Position numbers and translations under genes: made by a program
In this document: one piece after another, positions 53,770 through 64,000 of the stretch
Numbering within the stretch: position 1 is the first letter of the stretch
Layout: each line of letters begins with the position of its first letter
The notes under the pieces: generated by a model
What the model was told of the DNA's origin: nothing
Databases searched by the model: none
Seen by the model: the letters and a program-made list of their open reading frames with translations, nothing else
Source of the DNA: Eutreptiella sp. 'Long Island Sound 2002'
Taxonomy: Eukaryota > Euglenozoa > Euglenophyceae > Eutreptiales > Eutreptiaceae
Direction: 5' to 3'
DNA: 64,000 bases
NCBI GenBank assembly: GCA_964036045.1
Contig: OZ038385.1
Coordinates: 23,342,353-23,406,352 of the forward strand

Positions 53770-56500
53770 GAGCTTGGAGTGCACATGCCTCTCAGCTGGG
53801 AATGCGCCAGTCATCACAGCAGTAGCAAAATCACTTTAATGCAGTTTCTAACACTGTAGCTGATTTCAGATCTGAGAAGCAAGTATTTTCAAAAAATGGT
53901 GCAGTTGCCTAGGGCCCATGTGCTGAAGGTTGTACTACCAGATTTGCCAACTGCCTTTTGCAAGGTGTTAGCATTTAGCATTGCTTTACAATACCTGCCC
54001 CATGTGGAATCTGTAAGCACATACTAAAAGTAATACTGGGTGTGCAAAAGCGTTCATTTTTCGTTTCAAAAACGTAATTTTGCAGAAAATAAGAGACAAA
54101 TGCCAGAATTTCCAGATGATTGACGCAATGTTTTTGGCATGATTTCTTCACCATTTCTTTTGTTGAATTTATCATTTGGTGCTGCGTGACTGTCCTTGTG
54201 TGGTTTGCAGCTATGGTTTAGATTCCAACAAAAAGGTGGGATTCCCCAAAAAGTGAATTGGAACTGATTTCAGGTGTGGCACACAATGTGATGAATAGGC
54301 ATGCAGGTTTAAGAGACTACCCTATCTTTGAGGTGGAGGTTAGGGTGTCATTGGGGGTTGTGTGATTCTTTTACTAGCATTAAATTTGCTTTGGTCACAT
54401 GATTTCTTGATTCATTTGAACTTTGATTTTAGGTTTTAGTATTGGTATCAAACGTGTGATGGGTTTTAAGTGGTGCAACCCCATTTGCCGATAAGAAAGT
54501 AGACCATGAATTGTGAAGATGGATGGTTTTTTTTATGCGCATCATTAAGCAACCCAGCATCTTTGCAAGGTAACTGTGTCTACTGTCTGAATGTAAGTTG
54601 ATTTTTGAAGCAATCTCAGTAGGAAGCATTTCACTTTCGCGTGCCAAATGGCATCTACTATTGAATAGAATAGTTGTGAATTACAATTTGTCAGTGTTAA
54701 TATTTTCTTAATAGGTTTGGTGCTACTGCTTTTGTGGGGTAGTGGTGAACCACATGGTTGTTCCATGCACTTTTATGTGTAGATTGAGTAAATCAATATA
54801 TCCATTCAAAAAGTATGGCTTAGAAAGAAATCTGCTTCAAAGTGGGTATTCTGTTAACAATTCAATGACAAAAGCTGCATGAAGACATGAAAGCATTTGC
54901 ATTATACTCTTTGTTGATGCATCAACTGATCAAGTGGGTTGCTTCTAAAATAATGGCAATTTTACAACCTCGATATATCTTAGTTAGTTTGAAATTGTTA
55001 TAATTAATGTGGAAGCATTTTTGGCAGCAACACGGCCATCGACCGGTCCGATGATGGCCAGCTGTTGCTGGAGGTTGTGATTTGTTTTGCAACTTGAATC
55101 GTGGTATTCGCCAACTGAAGACAATGAATTTTCCAAATCAGGTAAGTTGGCTAGTTTGTGGCCACTGACCGCCGCCCCTACCTTTTCATATATTTATTGT
55201 ATTGTGGGTTTGAATGGTGTGATTTGAGGTATTGGACACTTGTTTTCTAGGTGATGAAACATTGATGCTAGCAGATTGCTCCGAGGATGGCCAACATGCC
55301 GCTTTTGGTGCAAACGTTCCCCATGGCATTATGCCTAAAAAGTAGGTTTTTTTTCTACCTCAGATGAAATGCCAATGTGATGCCCAACCATAGACCGTTG
55401 GCACTGTTTTTTGGTGTGGCATTTCTTTTCGTGGCATCCAACATGAAGCAAAACCTCAAATCTAGAAATTTGGACCGATTTGTGCACGGAAAAGGGTTTT
55501 TGTAGAAATTGTCCACAAAATATTTTTCACAAAAAAAAGCAAACAATGTCTTTTCTTTGCATTATGCAAAACCAGAGAATTTCTATAAATAGGTATCATG
55601 TCTCAAGATATTGACTCTTTACTTGGGTGCCTATGAAGTCTCACCCCATGTGCTGGCCCGGAATTGAACGTGCATCAGCCTTTATGCCACCTCCGCATTC
55701 TGTGTTTACTAGCGTGGTTTCAAGTTTTTAGTTTTTACTACATGTATAAACTAATGAACCAACTCCCGGCCGCTTGAAAAACATTTTCTTCACAAAGAAA
55801 TCTCTCAATTCGTTTCGCGGAAAGAATGGCGTCGCGACTAGTGTTTTATTCTCAAAAATTCAGGAATTTTTTTTGTCCGTGCAATGACTGAGGCAATTGA
55901 TTTAAAAACCAAACTAATGGACTTGCGAAAAAGAGAAATACTGAGCTATATTTTTTGAAATGTGGTTTGAAGAGGCAATCCGACTAACCCCTTGTACTTT
56001 TTACATACCTAGCTCCAAAAATTTGGTAATTCGAGAAGAATACCCGTCAAAGTAGTGAATAAATGCATTACCTCGCATTTTTTCAGCATTGCTTCATTGT
56101 TGGCTTTTGGAGCTTTTGGCCCATGGCAATGGAAAATCATTTTTTTAAAAAATGTTTCAACATTTTTGCACACTTTTTTTGCTTCAATTATGCATACACG
56201 GCCATGTATAGGGAGTGATTGTGTCCAATAGCTAATCATTCAGTGTAGTAGTCTCGTGTTATTGACCCAACTTCATGTAGGTCACAAATGCTAAATACAA
56301 AATGCCATATGCTGTGCACAAGAAAGTTGTTAAAATAACGGTACTTTTTGGTATGCCAAAATAAGCCTTGATTCTGGATTGATGGTGCATGTATTATTCA
56401 TACGGCCATTATTGCCTTCTAAAATACCGTCCTTTGCCAATAAATCACAAAAGCGATTTCCTCTCTCTCTTCATTCGATTCAAAATCAATGAATGTAGCA
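53770..56500. other. AT-richer intergenic DNA, nothing recognised
   Basis: Base composition shifts to AT-rich and frames are short. One tRNA-like string on the minus strand near 55630–55705 (A-box-like 'TGGCATAAAGG', B-box-like 'CGTTCAATTCC') is too closely spaced to call. No gene is supported. Confidence 0.45.
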
Positions 56501-56837
56501 TGATTCTTGTTGTTTTCCTCTTTCTTTTATTGTTTTTGGTTGCTCTTCTTCTGTAGAGGGGCATCTATGAGCTTTTTTGCCACACCTTTACCCTTTTATG
56601 GCAGCGTCGGAGCCATTGCACTTTGCAGCATATTGTTTAAGGTGGGAATCTTGCTAGCAAATGCTTCTTTTTTTTTTTTAGAGGGGGTGCTGTGTGTCGC
56701 CCTGGCTCCTGCTCCTCCGGAGTTGGCCCCCAATGGAACCCGGCAAGCCGTTCCCTGCAACTCTTGACGAGCAATGCACATGTGCATCAGAGCACCCCAT
56801 CTGCGATGACGCAAAAGATTGCTTGACTTTTTCACGT

Positions 56838-57609
56838 AAAGGGCAATTTAGAGGTCCGAGAGGCGAAGAGCAATTTCGAGGTCTGAGGAGTAAAGGGCAA
56901 TGTAGAGGTCCGAGGGGCAAACAGCAATTCAGAGGTTCGAGGGGTACGGAGCAATTGAGACGCCCGAGGGGCAAAGAACAATTGAGAGGTCCAAGGGGTA
57001 AAGAGTAATTTTGAAGTCCGAGGAGTAAAGAGGAATTTGGAGGTCGGAGGGATAAACGCTGATTTAGAGGTCCGAGGGGCAAAGAGCATTTTGGAGGTCC
57101 GAGGGGCAAAGAGCAATTGAGAGGTCCGAGGAGTAAAGAGCAATTTTGAGTGGTAAAGAGCAATTTAGAGGTCCGAGGGGCAAAGAGCAATTTAGAGGTC
57201 CGAGGGGCAAAGAGCAATTTTGAGGTGCGAGGGGCAAAGATGAACTTAGAGGTGCGAAGGGTAAAGAGCAATTTAGAGGTCCGAGGGGTAAAGGGCAATT
57301 TTGAGGGCCGAGGGGTAAAGAGCAATTTGGACGTCCGAGGGGCAAAGAGCAAATTTTGAGGTTCGAGGGGTAAAGAGCAATTTAGAGGTCCGAGTGGTAA
57401 AGAGCAATTTAGACGTCCGAGGGTCCGAGAGGCAAAGAGCAACTTAGAGGTCTGAGGGATAAAGGGCAATTTAGAGGTCCAAGGGGCAAAGAGCAATTTA
57501 GATGTCTGAGGGGTAGAGGGGAATTTAGAGGTCCGAGGGGTAAAGAGCAGTTTTGAGGTCCGAGGGGTAAAAGAGCAATGTAAAGGTCGGAGGGGTAAAG
57601 AGCAATGTA
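56838..57609 (-). repeat. 27-bp minisatellite, about 28 units, open reading frame throughout
   Basis: Units of consensus 'AGAGGTCCGAGGGGTAAAGA' plus 'GCAATTT', 27 bp, with scattered substitutions and a few single-base phase slips. Because 27 is a multiple of 3 and the unit has few stops, a 9-residue protein repeat results. On the minus strand an ATG at 57706 opens a 342-codon frame to 56678 with repeats such as 'LLFTPRTSK' and 'CSLPLGPLN'. The plus strand gives 'KSNLEVRGA' repeats. No signal peptide or known repeat family was recognised, so coding status is undecided. Confidence 0.85.
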
Positions 57610-58149
57610 TAACACGGCACACCAATGAAGTCAACAGGATACCCATTGAACTACTGCCAGCAATATTGGTGGCATTCAAAAACAAAAGCCGGTTGAATGG
57701 GCTCATAGAATTGTTGACACCGGTGCCATCTCCAAAAAGGGACTGTAATGAAAGTAAATGATACTCACAACATCAAGCGGCATAAAAAAATTTGCACTGC
57801 GTGCACACTAAGTGCAGGGCAGTCCCAAAGCCCCAAATCCCATAGCCCACTTTGGCCCTTGTAGCAACGCCAGCGATAGCGACAGTGGCCATGGCTGAAA
57901 ATCACATCAAAACAAACAGCATTGGGTTGCAGTGCCAAGCAGAATGTTGGGATGAGCAAGAGGAAATACACTTTCCGTTTCCCTATACAATCCGAACAAC
58001 CACGTCACAGTACATTTCTGACCACAAAAAACAGAATAACGACGATCAGACTGGGTTGCCATTCTTAGCCATAATGCGACGATGGTCATCACCCTCCGGC
58101 ATCACACCGGTAGCCTCTCAGTCCACGTGTTAGGCAGACGCGGCAGAAC

Positions 58150-58290
58150 CGCAGCCACAAATTTGTTCAAACGCGGCGAAGCTGCCAAAACAGCTCAAGT
58201 AGCCCCCCCCCCCCCCTGTCCAACGAACAATTTTGTCCTCAAAAAATACAGTCCGAATGGGAGAGTTTGTTGGACACGCCATTCGGTGCG
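58150..58290. repeat. Direct repeat F, copy 1
   Basis: 'gtcctcaaaaaatacagtcc' and 'gttggacac', plus a nearby 'gcggcgaagctgcca', correspond to 'gtcctcaaaaaatacggtcc' and 'gttggacac' plus 'gcggcgaagccgcca' at 58725–58795. Confidence 0.6.
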
Positions 58291-58889
58291 TGCGATAATG
58301 TTGCGAAACTGCGGTAACATATCTCTTGGTACAAGACACCCAGCCCATTCAAAGTACAAAGCAAACAAGGCCTCCAACTAGCGCTTTTCAGAGTAGAACC
58401 GCTTGTTGTGGTCCTGCTCCATGTGGAAAAGCTGAACATGCCCCCCCGGTTTGGGGCCCTCCTTGTTCTTGGCACAGGCAGAAGTGGCAGCCTGATCTGG
58501 CTTAGGGACCTTCGGGACGGATGTACAGCACCTCCCGGCCAGGTGCAAGCAGAGAATCAGTCATGGTGGGCAATAGAGGTCCTATATTTGAGGGACACAG
58601 TTTCCCTCACAACCGGCTTTGCAAATTTACCCATAGTTACTCACTACAACCCCTCATTTCCCCAATCCTTTAGCCTAAACCTCGATTCTGAGGCCCGTCA
58701 CATAAATAAGTACGTAATTAATCATGTCCTCAAAAAATACGGTCCAAACGGAAGTGTTCGTTGGACACGGGGGAATGCGGCGAAGCCGCCATCACAGATT
58801 GTTGTTCCCATTGGGCGCACTTCACGCGCGAAATCGTTCTCAGGGTAGGGTCACGTCGCCTTTAGATGCTCAGGAGTGATGGGGTAATC

Positions 58890-59140
58890 TTTTTTTTTTT
58901 GATGAGAAATCTTTTTTTTAGATGCGCTAAAATTTAAGAAAAATGCTAAAATTTAAGTCAAAACAGCTAAAAAATGAGCAACAACAGCTAAAAAATGAGC
59001 AAAAAAATAAAAAAAAGATTTCGCATCTAAAAAAAAGATTCTCTACTAACAAATAAGATTCCAACAAAACCGAAAATCTAAAAAAAAAGTCATTCGCATG
59101 TTTAAAAACGTCAAAAAAGCAGAATCTTTTTTTTTAGATG
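58890..59140. repeat. A/T-rich low-complexity repeat with 'AGATTTCGCATCT' motifs
   Basis: Many copies of 'AATCTTTTTTTTAGATG' and 'gctaaaatttaag' in both orientations. The motif 'aagatttcgcatctaaaaaa' recurs at 61195–61215, and the two A/T blocks bracket the 59.2–61.0 kb interval. Confidence 0.8.
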
Positions 59141-59925
59141 GCCAGGTAAAAAGTGAGATTTTGGTAAAACTAAAAGAACACAAAGCCGGGGGTGGGGAGG
59201 GGAGGCAGAAATGCAGTTCCTAGGGGCACCATCACCATCATCCACATTCCTCAGCAAATCCTGAAAAACAAGGCACAAAGCAAAGAACGGTAAAGAATGC
59301 CAACAAGACCGGAGCAGATGGCTGAGCACTTGCAGAACGTGCAGTTGCAGTTGCAGTACACACTACATTGCGTGAAGATGATGTAAGCCACTTGATGGCA
59401 TCGGGACATGCCACCGTGGAAATGATGCACAAGACGCCTTCCTTGTGGAGAAGGGCTAAAATGCCGTGGATTTTTGGACATGCCAAACAAATACAGAACC
59501 AGCATCCCTCCCTGTGTGCACCTTGGTCCGTCCATGTTGACCGCCATCTGAAGATATTTGGAAAGAGCAAAACTTCAGCATGAAATTATGGGCAAAATTG
59601 TGCACCCACTGAGTAGTGCTTGAAAACAACCTCTACGAGGCAATACCACTCGGCTTTGTGCACCGAATAATGCCTCTAAACAAAGTCTGAGCAAGGAATC
59701 TGAACGTTGGGGCTGACTGGGCAGATAGGGATGCAAATGTCCCAGGAGTTGATGACCATGGCTGTCAGACACTGCAGCAATGCACAGGAAGGTGGGTGGC
59801 ACGTTGCATTGCAGAAGAAATGAGCAGAAAAAACCTGGCTGGATCACTCTGCATCTGAAAAGACGTCCCCACTCAGCAACTACGACACACTGCTTGTGTG
59901 GACAGGCAAACAGTGGGGATCACTG

Positions 59926-60167
59926 TCATTCCTCTTCCATGTACTGACCACACACCCGCAGAAAGACACGCTGCTCTCTGGAAAACTTCTGGCCCGTCAA
60001 TTTCTCAAAGGCCTCTGCGCGTGCCTGGTTCGCAGGTGAAAGGCGGATCTCAGAAGACTTGCGCCTGTCATCTACAATGTATGGATACAAAGGGGCCTCT
60101 GATGCACTATCAGAACTTGAAATGCTATGAAAAGCAGCCCATGCGGCTGCCTCAGTAAGAAACACAT
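59926..60167 (-). CDS. Terminal exon, unknown protein
   Basis: A good minus-strand acceptor (ttctcatccattgcag) ends at 60168, and the frame is open to TGA at 59926–59928, about 80 residues. It reads 'YPYIVDDRRKSSEIRLSP', 'ARAEAFEKLTGQKFSREQ' and 'VFLRVCGQYMEEE', charged and plausibly helical. No family recognised. Upstream on this strand are a possible exon at about 60430–60540 ('LARAQGHNFKFQRNRRLKIE') and the RNase H-like frame at 61.4 kb, which might belong to one gene. Confidence 0.4.
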
Positions 60168-60498
60168 CTGCAATGGATGAGAACTGGGTTTCTTATCAGT
60201 CTGCCACTTGATTGTGCACTCAGAGCCCTCCACCGATTACCCCAATGCAAATAACCCTTGTCCCCTGACCGCAGGTGGTGAGTGAACACTGCACACACTT
60301 TGTCACCCTTTGAGGCTTTGCAATGCATGGGTCGTATACACTGGAATGAAAGGGGGGCAATCAGTGCAGCAAATTGTCAAGCATGGGTGTGAAAGGCAAG
60401 AAGGAAAGGGGGGCAGGGGGGTAGGAGTGAGACATTTGCTCCAGCTGCCAGCATGTAGTCCCTTCCTCAATCTTGAGACGTCGGTTCCGCTGAAACTT

Positions 60499-60990
60499 GA
60501 AATTGTGCCCCTGGGCTCTGGCCAACATGGCTGAGTGCCCTACTTCACAAAATCCAGGCATTACCTATGATCCGTTCAAATGACCTCTCTGCAAAGGTCC
60601 CCCAGCGAAGGAACACCCCTGTTCTCTGAGCAGATGAAATTGTGCACATGGGCTCTGGCCAAGGTGGCTGAGTACCCTACTTTACAACATTCAGACAATA
60701 CCTGTTATCCTCTCTGATGAACTCTCTGCATAGGTCCCCCAGCTCAAAAGGGACACCCCTGTTGTGAACACAAGTTCTGCGTAATGCACCCAAAACCTTC
60801 CACATTCATGACATCCCTGCATAGGGTACCTCCTCACCGCATGCACCAGGCAACAAGGAAAGAGGGCCACTGGGTGCATATTGGGTCAGTCCTGAAACCC
60901 AGGTTCCCCTACTGTATGAGGTTGTGAACATGGGCTCTGGCTAAGGTGGCGGAATAACCTACTGCGCAAAATACAGGCATTGCCTCTCAG
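60499..60990. repeat. Tandem repeat, about 140-bp unit, containing an exon-like segment
   Basis: 'gtgcccctgggctctggccaacatggctga' near 60505 recurs near 60643 and 60925 with 'cctactt.acaaaat.cag.cat' after each. On the minus strand each unit reads 'SATLARAHVHN' or a variant, as if an exon had been duplicated and had then decayed. Confidence 0.65.
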
Positions 60991-61049
60991 GGGTTGGCTT
61001 GGTGCAGTAGCACTCCTTGTAACCCCCCCCCCCGTGCAACTTTTTGAGA

Positions 61050-61220
61050 CATACATGATGATCATGTAAAAATCTTTATTTTAGCGCGGAATCTTTTTTT
61101 TTAACACAGAATCTTTTTTTTTTTGGCGCGGAATCTTTTTCTTTTTGCGCGAAATCTTTTTTTTTATGCTAAAAAAATATAAGTGCTAAAAAATAAGATT
61201 TCGCATCTAAAAAAAAAGCT
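61050..61220. repeat. A/T-rich low-complexity repeat, second block
   Basis: Several 'GCGCGGAATCTTTTTTTT' units and the palindromic 'aagatttcgcatctaaaaaa', as at 58890–59140. Confidence 0.8.
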
Positions 61221-61222
61221 TG

Positions 61223-61837
61223 GACCAGGAGTGATTGATGATTATCCCCAGTACTTCCTCCAACCCTTCCGGATCCTCTGTCCATCACTGACGTCTGTAC
61301 TAAACCCCGACCCCTCTGACATCTGAGCTGAGCTTGTCGCCGTTGCCGTGCTCGTGTCCGAGCTGGCCGCTGCCCCCTCCCTATCTCGGCCAAAACGTCC
61401 GCTTCAGCGTTTCCGCGGACCTTCAAATGTGATGGAGTCCATATAAACAGCACCTGGGATCCTGCCGCCTGCCTCAAGTCCCAGATGGCCCCCACGCTGT
61501 AGCCCATGCTAGTGCAGGGGACTACAGGGCTAAGACAAAGGCATTGGTGCATAGTCGTGAAACAGGCCTGGCAGCACCACTTGTGCTGCCTGCAGATGAA
61601 CCGAATGGCAAGAAAGAATACTCTGTTCTGCCTGTGGGTCGGATGCGTTAAGGAACTGACTGTGGGTTTGGAGCTTGAGATGGCAGCATCTCTGCATCCG
61701 ACCACGGTCACGACAGTAAGCGCCCTCCAAATGGCATGAATCATTTCGATGGCTAGATGGACATGTTGCCAAGTCTCTCCTCTAGGATACCTGGACGAGG
61801 TTGGGAAGCCAAACCATGGAAACACTATGGAAACCAC
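61223..61837 (-). CDS. RNase H-like C-terminal segment (retroelement or RNase H remnant)
   Basis: The minus frame reads 'FIWTPSHLKVRGNAEADVLA' at 61375–61448. This matches the C-terminal part of RNase HI folds (W-x-P-S-H … G-N-x-x-A-D-x-L-A), including the catalytic-site His and Asp; the usual 'GNE' is 'GNA'. The upstream part of the frame does not show the earlier D and E motifs, and a splice acceptor (gggctacag near 61500) may cut it off. Such segments are common at the end of non-LTR retrotransposon polyproteins and in stand-alone RNase H proteins. No reverse transcriptase was found nearby, so it is incomplete or a relic. Confidence 0.45.
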
Positions 61838-62130
61838 AATTCTATTTTTGTCTTTGCCTGGCTTTGGTGTTCGGAGGACTGATCCATTTGCAAATGCTCA
61901 GGAGAACCTGGATTCATATGCATGCAAGGCCTTGGAATAGCCATCGCCCGGTAGCATGAATACATTCACAGGCTCGTCACCTGTAATACATATTAAACAC
62001 AGATATGCATCATCGAGCACAGCTGGGCTGTCAGATTTGATATTGCAATACATTTTTAGGGGTCATCGTCTTACACTGGACTGACAATCCATAAGTTACA
62101 ATATACAAATTTCAATTTGTTGAAGATAAT

Positions 62131-62671
62131 TTCTATTGCCTTCGGCAGTGCACCTCGAAGAGAGGTCAACAGTCAGCCAGTCAGTCACTTAGTCAGACAA
62201 GCAGTTAGTCACACAGTGAGTCGGGCAAGCAGGCAGGCAGACAGGCAGCCAGCAACACACAGTTTGGGTTTTTTCAGTGACGGACTTGGCTAAAAGCACT
62301 GGGGAGCTAGATGTGTACCACATCAGCCAATGGTTGAACGCAGAAGCACTCAACCGCCAATTGCCAGATCGGCGGTTTGATTTCCGGACCCGCCCACAGC
62401 TGTCAGCGCCGATTGAACCTGCAAGTTTTTCTGATCCAGACCCTGGTTCGAATCCTTCTGAACACAAACTTTTGACCCCCCCCCCCCCCCCGAAAAAAAT
62501 GATCTCCAGTTTCAGGGGATAGAGGCCTCAGAATAAAAATCCATTGGGGGGTTGTTTTATTGGGCAAAATAATGATTTTACAAGGGGTTGGCCATCCAAT
62601 ATCATGCCTTGGGCTGTGCTACGCGAATGAACCCCAAAAAGGGGGGGTATACGACGCCCACGCCTGCGCTG
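62131..62671 (+). mobile_element. tRNA-derived SINE-like element, copy 2
   Basis: Full-length inverted partner of 23961–24497. A-box-like 'CAGCCAATGG' near 62330, B-box-like 'GGTTTGATTTCC' near 62375 and 'GGTTCGAATCC' near 62450. Then comes a C16 run, 'ttcaggggatagaggcctcagaat', 'gttttattgggcaaaataatg' and an end 'gtatacgacgcccacgcctgcgctg'. Its arms and length agree with copy 1, so the element boundaries are fairly well defined. Confidence 0.7.
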
Positions 62672-62694
62672 AACAGCAGAAGCTGTCTGGATGG

Positions 62695-63690
62695 CTACAA
62701 CGCCCCCAAATATTGTAACATGACCAGGCGGCATGCGAATGAAACGACTCAAAACAGTTGCACTACTGCTACAGATTGCTCACAATTGGTGACGTTGGAA
62801 CCAAGGATAATTGCTTTCACCAAATGCTTGTTGGGCCAAAAGAGTGACAGTGACGGGTCCCAAGTTTGCAATGGGTTTCATGTGATGAATTTGTCTCTTT
62901 AGATCTGGTGATAGGCTGGATATCGACATTTGCGGGGTGAGCGAATACGGTATATTGCCAGCCATCAGCGATCTTGGTTGCTAAAGGATTTCATCACACG
63001 TGGTTCTCCCGTAAATGCTGAATCCTTTGACTGGCCATCACGAGGTAGCAGCACAATTATGCATCACAAACGAGTATCTTGCAACTAGCTATGGCAGACC
63101 TGCAAAAGCTGTTCGTTAGTTTAAGAAGCCCCATATGGCTAGATCATGACAAGACAGTGTGTGAATGAAGAGAATGACAATAGCTACACTACCGTGGCAT
63201 ATGCCTTGCAAATGCTTAGACAATCCACCTGTCATGCAGAAAACAACCATGCAAACGTCAGAACTGCAATTCATCACATACTCAGTCCATCGTAGTCTAA
63301 TATAACAACTCGTCACGTGAAACCATTGCAGAATCTATTCGTATGTTTAAGAAGCCCCCGAATGCTGTAACATGCCCAGGCATGTGAATGCAATAATTCA
63401 CAACAGCTACACTGCCCTTGCATATGGCTCACAATTGGTTGCACACACAATGTGTTAAGCAGAAACCAACCACCCAAATGTCAGAAATGCACTTCATCAC
63501 ATACTCAGTCCATCGTAGTCTAAAATAAAAATTCATCACGTGAAACCATTGCAAACTTGTCTACAATAACTTTTGCTCTCTTAGAGCAACAGCCATTTGG
63601 CGAAGGCCTTGGTCCAACACCACCAGGGCAGGGATGAATACGGTATATTGCCAGCCATCAGAGATCTTGGTTGCTCATTGATCTAACAAT
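62695..63690. repeat. Degenerate satellite, about 228–231-bp unit
   Basis: Units near 63118 and 63346 align well ('ttaagaagcccc', 'catcacatactcagtccatc', 'cgtcacgtgaaaccattgca'). 'gaatacggtatattgccagc' recurs 692 bp apart (62943 and 63635), about three unit lengths. 62700–62800 is a diverged partial unit. Confidence 0.75.
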
Positions 63691-63958
63691 CTCTCCTCGA
63701 GGTGATTTGCACCCACATTTGACAGGGTTGCGAGTTCTGTGCAGTGGAAGTACGCAGTGGAAACATGAGAACTGACAGGAACAAGTTTGTACCGTAGGCC
63801 GCATGCCATGGATCAACAACAACAACATGAAAACCCATAAAAATCAAGAGCAGCGCAGGGACGAGAACCAGGAAGTCTTCCTTGCTGTACCTGATTCTCG
63901 GGTACGTGATATTCATCAGACGGTCGTAATATCTCGAAAGTGAAAGATACAAACATTG
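63683..63958 (-). CDS. Partial exon of a membrane protein
   Basis: The acceptor 'cgtccacatcctctgtag' ends at 63959, with the exon opening 'CAATGTTTG'. The frame reads 'YLSLSRYYDRLMNITYPRIR', then a hydrophobic segment 'FLVLVPALLLIFMGFHVVVV' that would span a membrane once. The downstream splice end was not located and the frame ends at 63683. The rest of the gene probably lies beyond the right edge. No family recognised. Confidence 0.35.
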   Translation of the reverse strand, partial: QCLYLSLSRYYDRLMNITYPRIRYSKEDFLVLVPALLLIFMGFHVVVVDPWHAAYGTNLFLSVLMFPLRTSTAQNSQPCQMWVQITSRRDC

Positions 63959-64000
63959 CTACAGAGGATGTGGACGAGGGCCAGTCTTGTAGGCCACAAG

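Noticed and set aside
55628-55705. tRNA-like sequence on the minus strand
   Set aside because: Box spacing of about 27 nt is too short and no repeat partner was seen.
56838-57609. CRISPR array
   Set aside because: Units are head-to-tail 27-bp repeats with no unique spacers, in a eukaryotic context; this is a minisatellite.
59698-59862. Plus frame 'NVGADWADRDANVPGV' as an RNase H or transposase piece
   Set aside because: Only a short resemblance to GN-x-x-AD; no flanking motif or splice support.

Overview
This is nuclear DNA from a eukaryote. Coding stretches are broken by GT–AG introns, the genes are widely spaced, there are no operons, and much of the window is microsatellite, minisatellite, tandem repeat and degenerate dispersed repeat. 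Homopolymer G or C tracts of about 10–20 nt recur throughout. The gene content (a LON-domain protein, a full-length ABCC transporter, a type II membrane FkbM methyltransferase, an RRM protein) would suit a unicellular alga with a large repeat-rich genome. That lineage call is inference: no rRNA, organellar or marker gene is present to confirm it.

Layout. 0.1–1.5 kb (-): a complete LON/SH3-like protein. 1.5–7.7 kb: C-rich and short tandem repeats and microsatellites. 7.7–14.9 kb (-): a two-exon ABCC/MRP-type transporter of about 1,571 residues, whose 2.46-kb intron holds a (CCCT)n tract, a perfect 35-bp hairpin and tandem duplications. 15–19.5 kb: no convincing gene. 19.5–21.2 kb (+): a two-exon FkbM-family methyltransferase. 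21–33 kb: a tRNA-derived SINE-like element, a CCHC zinc-knuckle ORF, and a nested set of old duplications. 33–44 kb (+): an intron-rich RRM gene with a proline-rich tail containing duplicated 'RSLSPGGPV' blocks. Its introns hold an antisense copy of a small gene, a 260-bp repeat also found just beyond its 3' end, and an orphan exon. 44.6–53.6 kb (+): many good-looking exons with no recognised family, starting with a small protein that has a PIP-box-like N-terminus and a Ser/acidic tail. 53.6–56.8 kb: AT-richer, nothing found. 56.8–57.6 kb: a 27-bp minisatellite that is open as a 9-residue protein repeat. 58–64 kb: A/T-rich repeats, a probable minus-strand gene with an RNase H-like segment and a terminal exon, a second inverted copy of the SINE-like element, a 230-bp satellite, and a partial membrane-protein exon at the right edge.

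The recognised genes do not form an obvious pathway. The most notable structure is the pair of inverted gene-sized copies at 36.2–37.1 and 44.6–45.5 kb, each with a PIP-box-like N-terminus and bracketed by similar G/C-rich blocks. Exon boundaries come from splice-site consensus and phase by eye. Gene models beyond the LON, ABCC and FkbM genes are provisional. No intact mobile element, tRNA, rRNA or CRISPR array was found.
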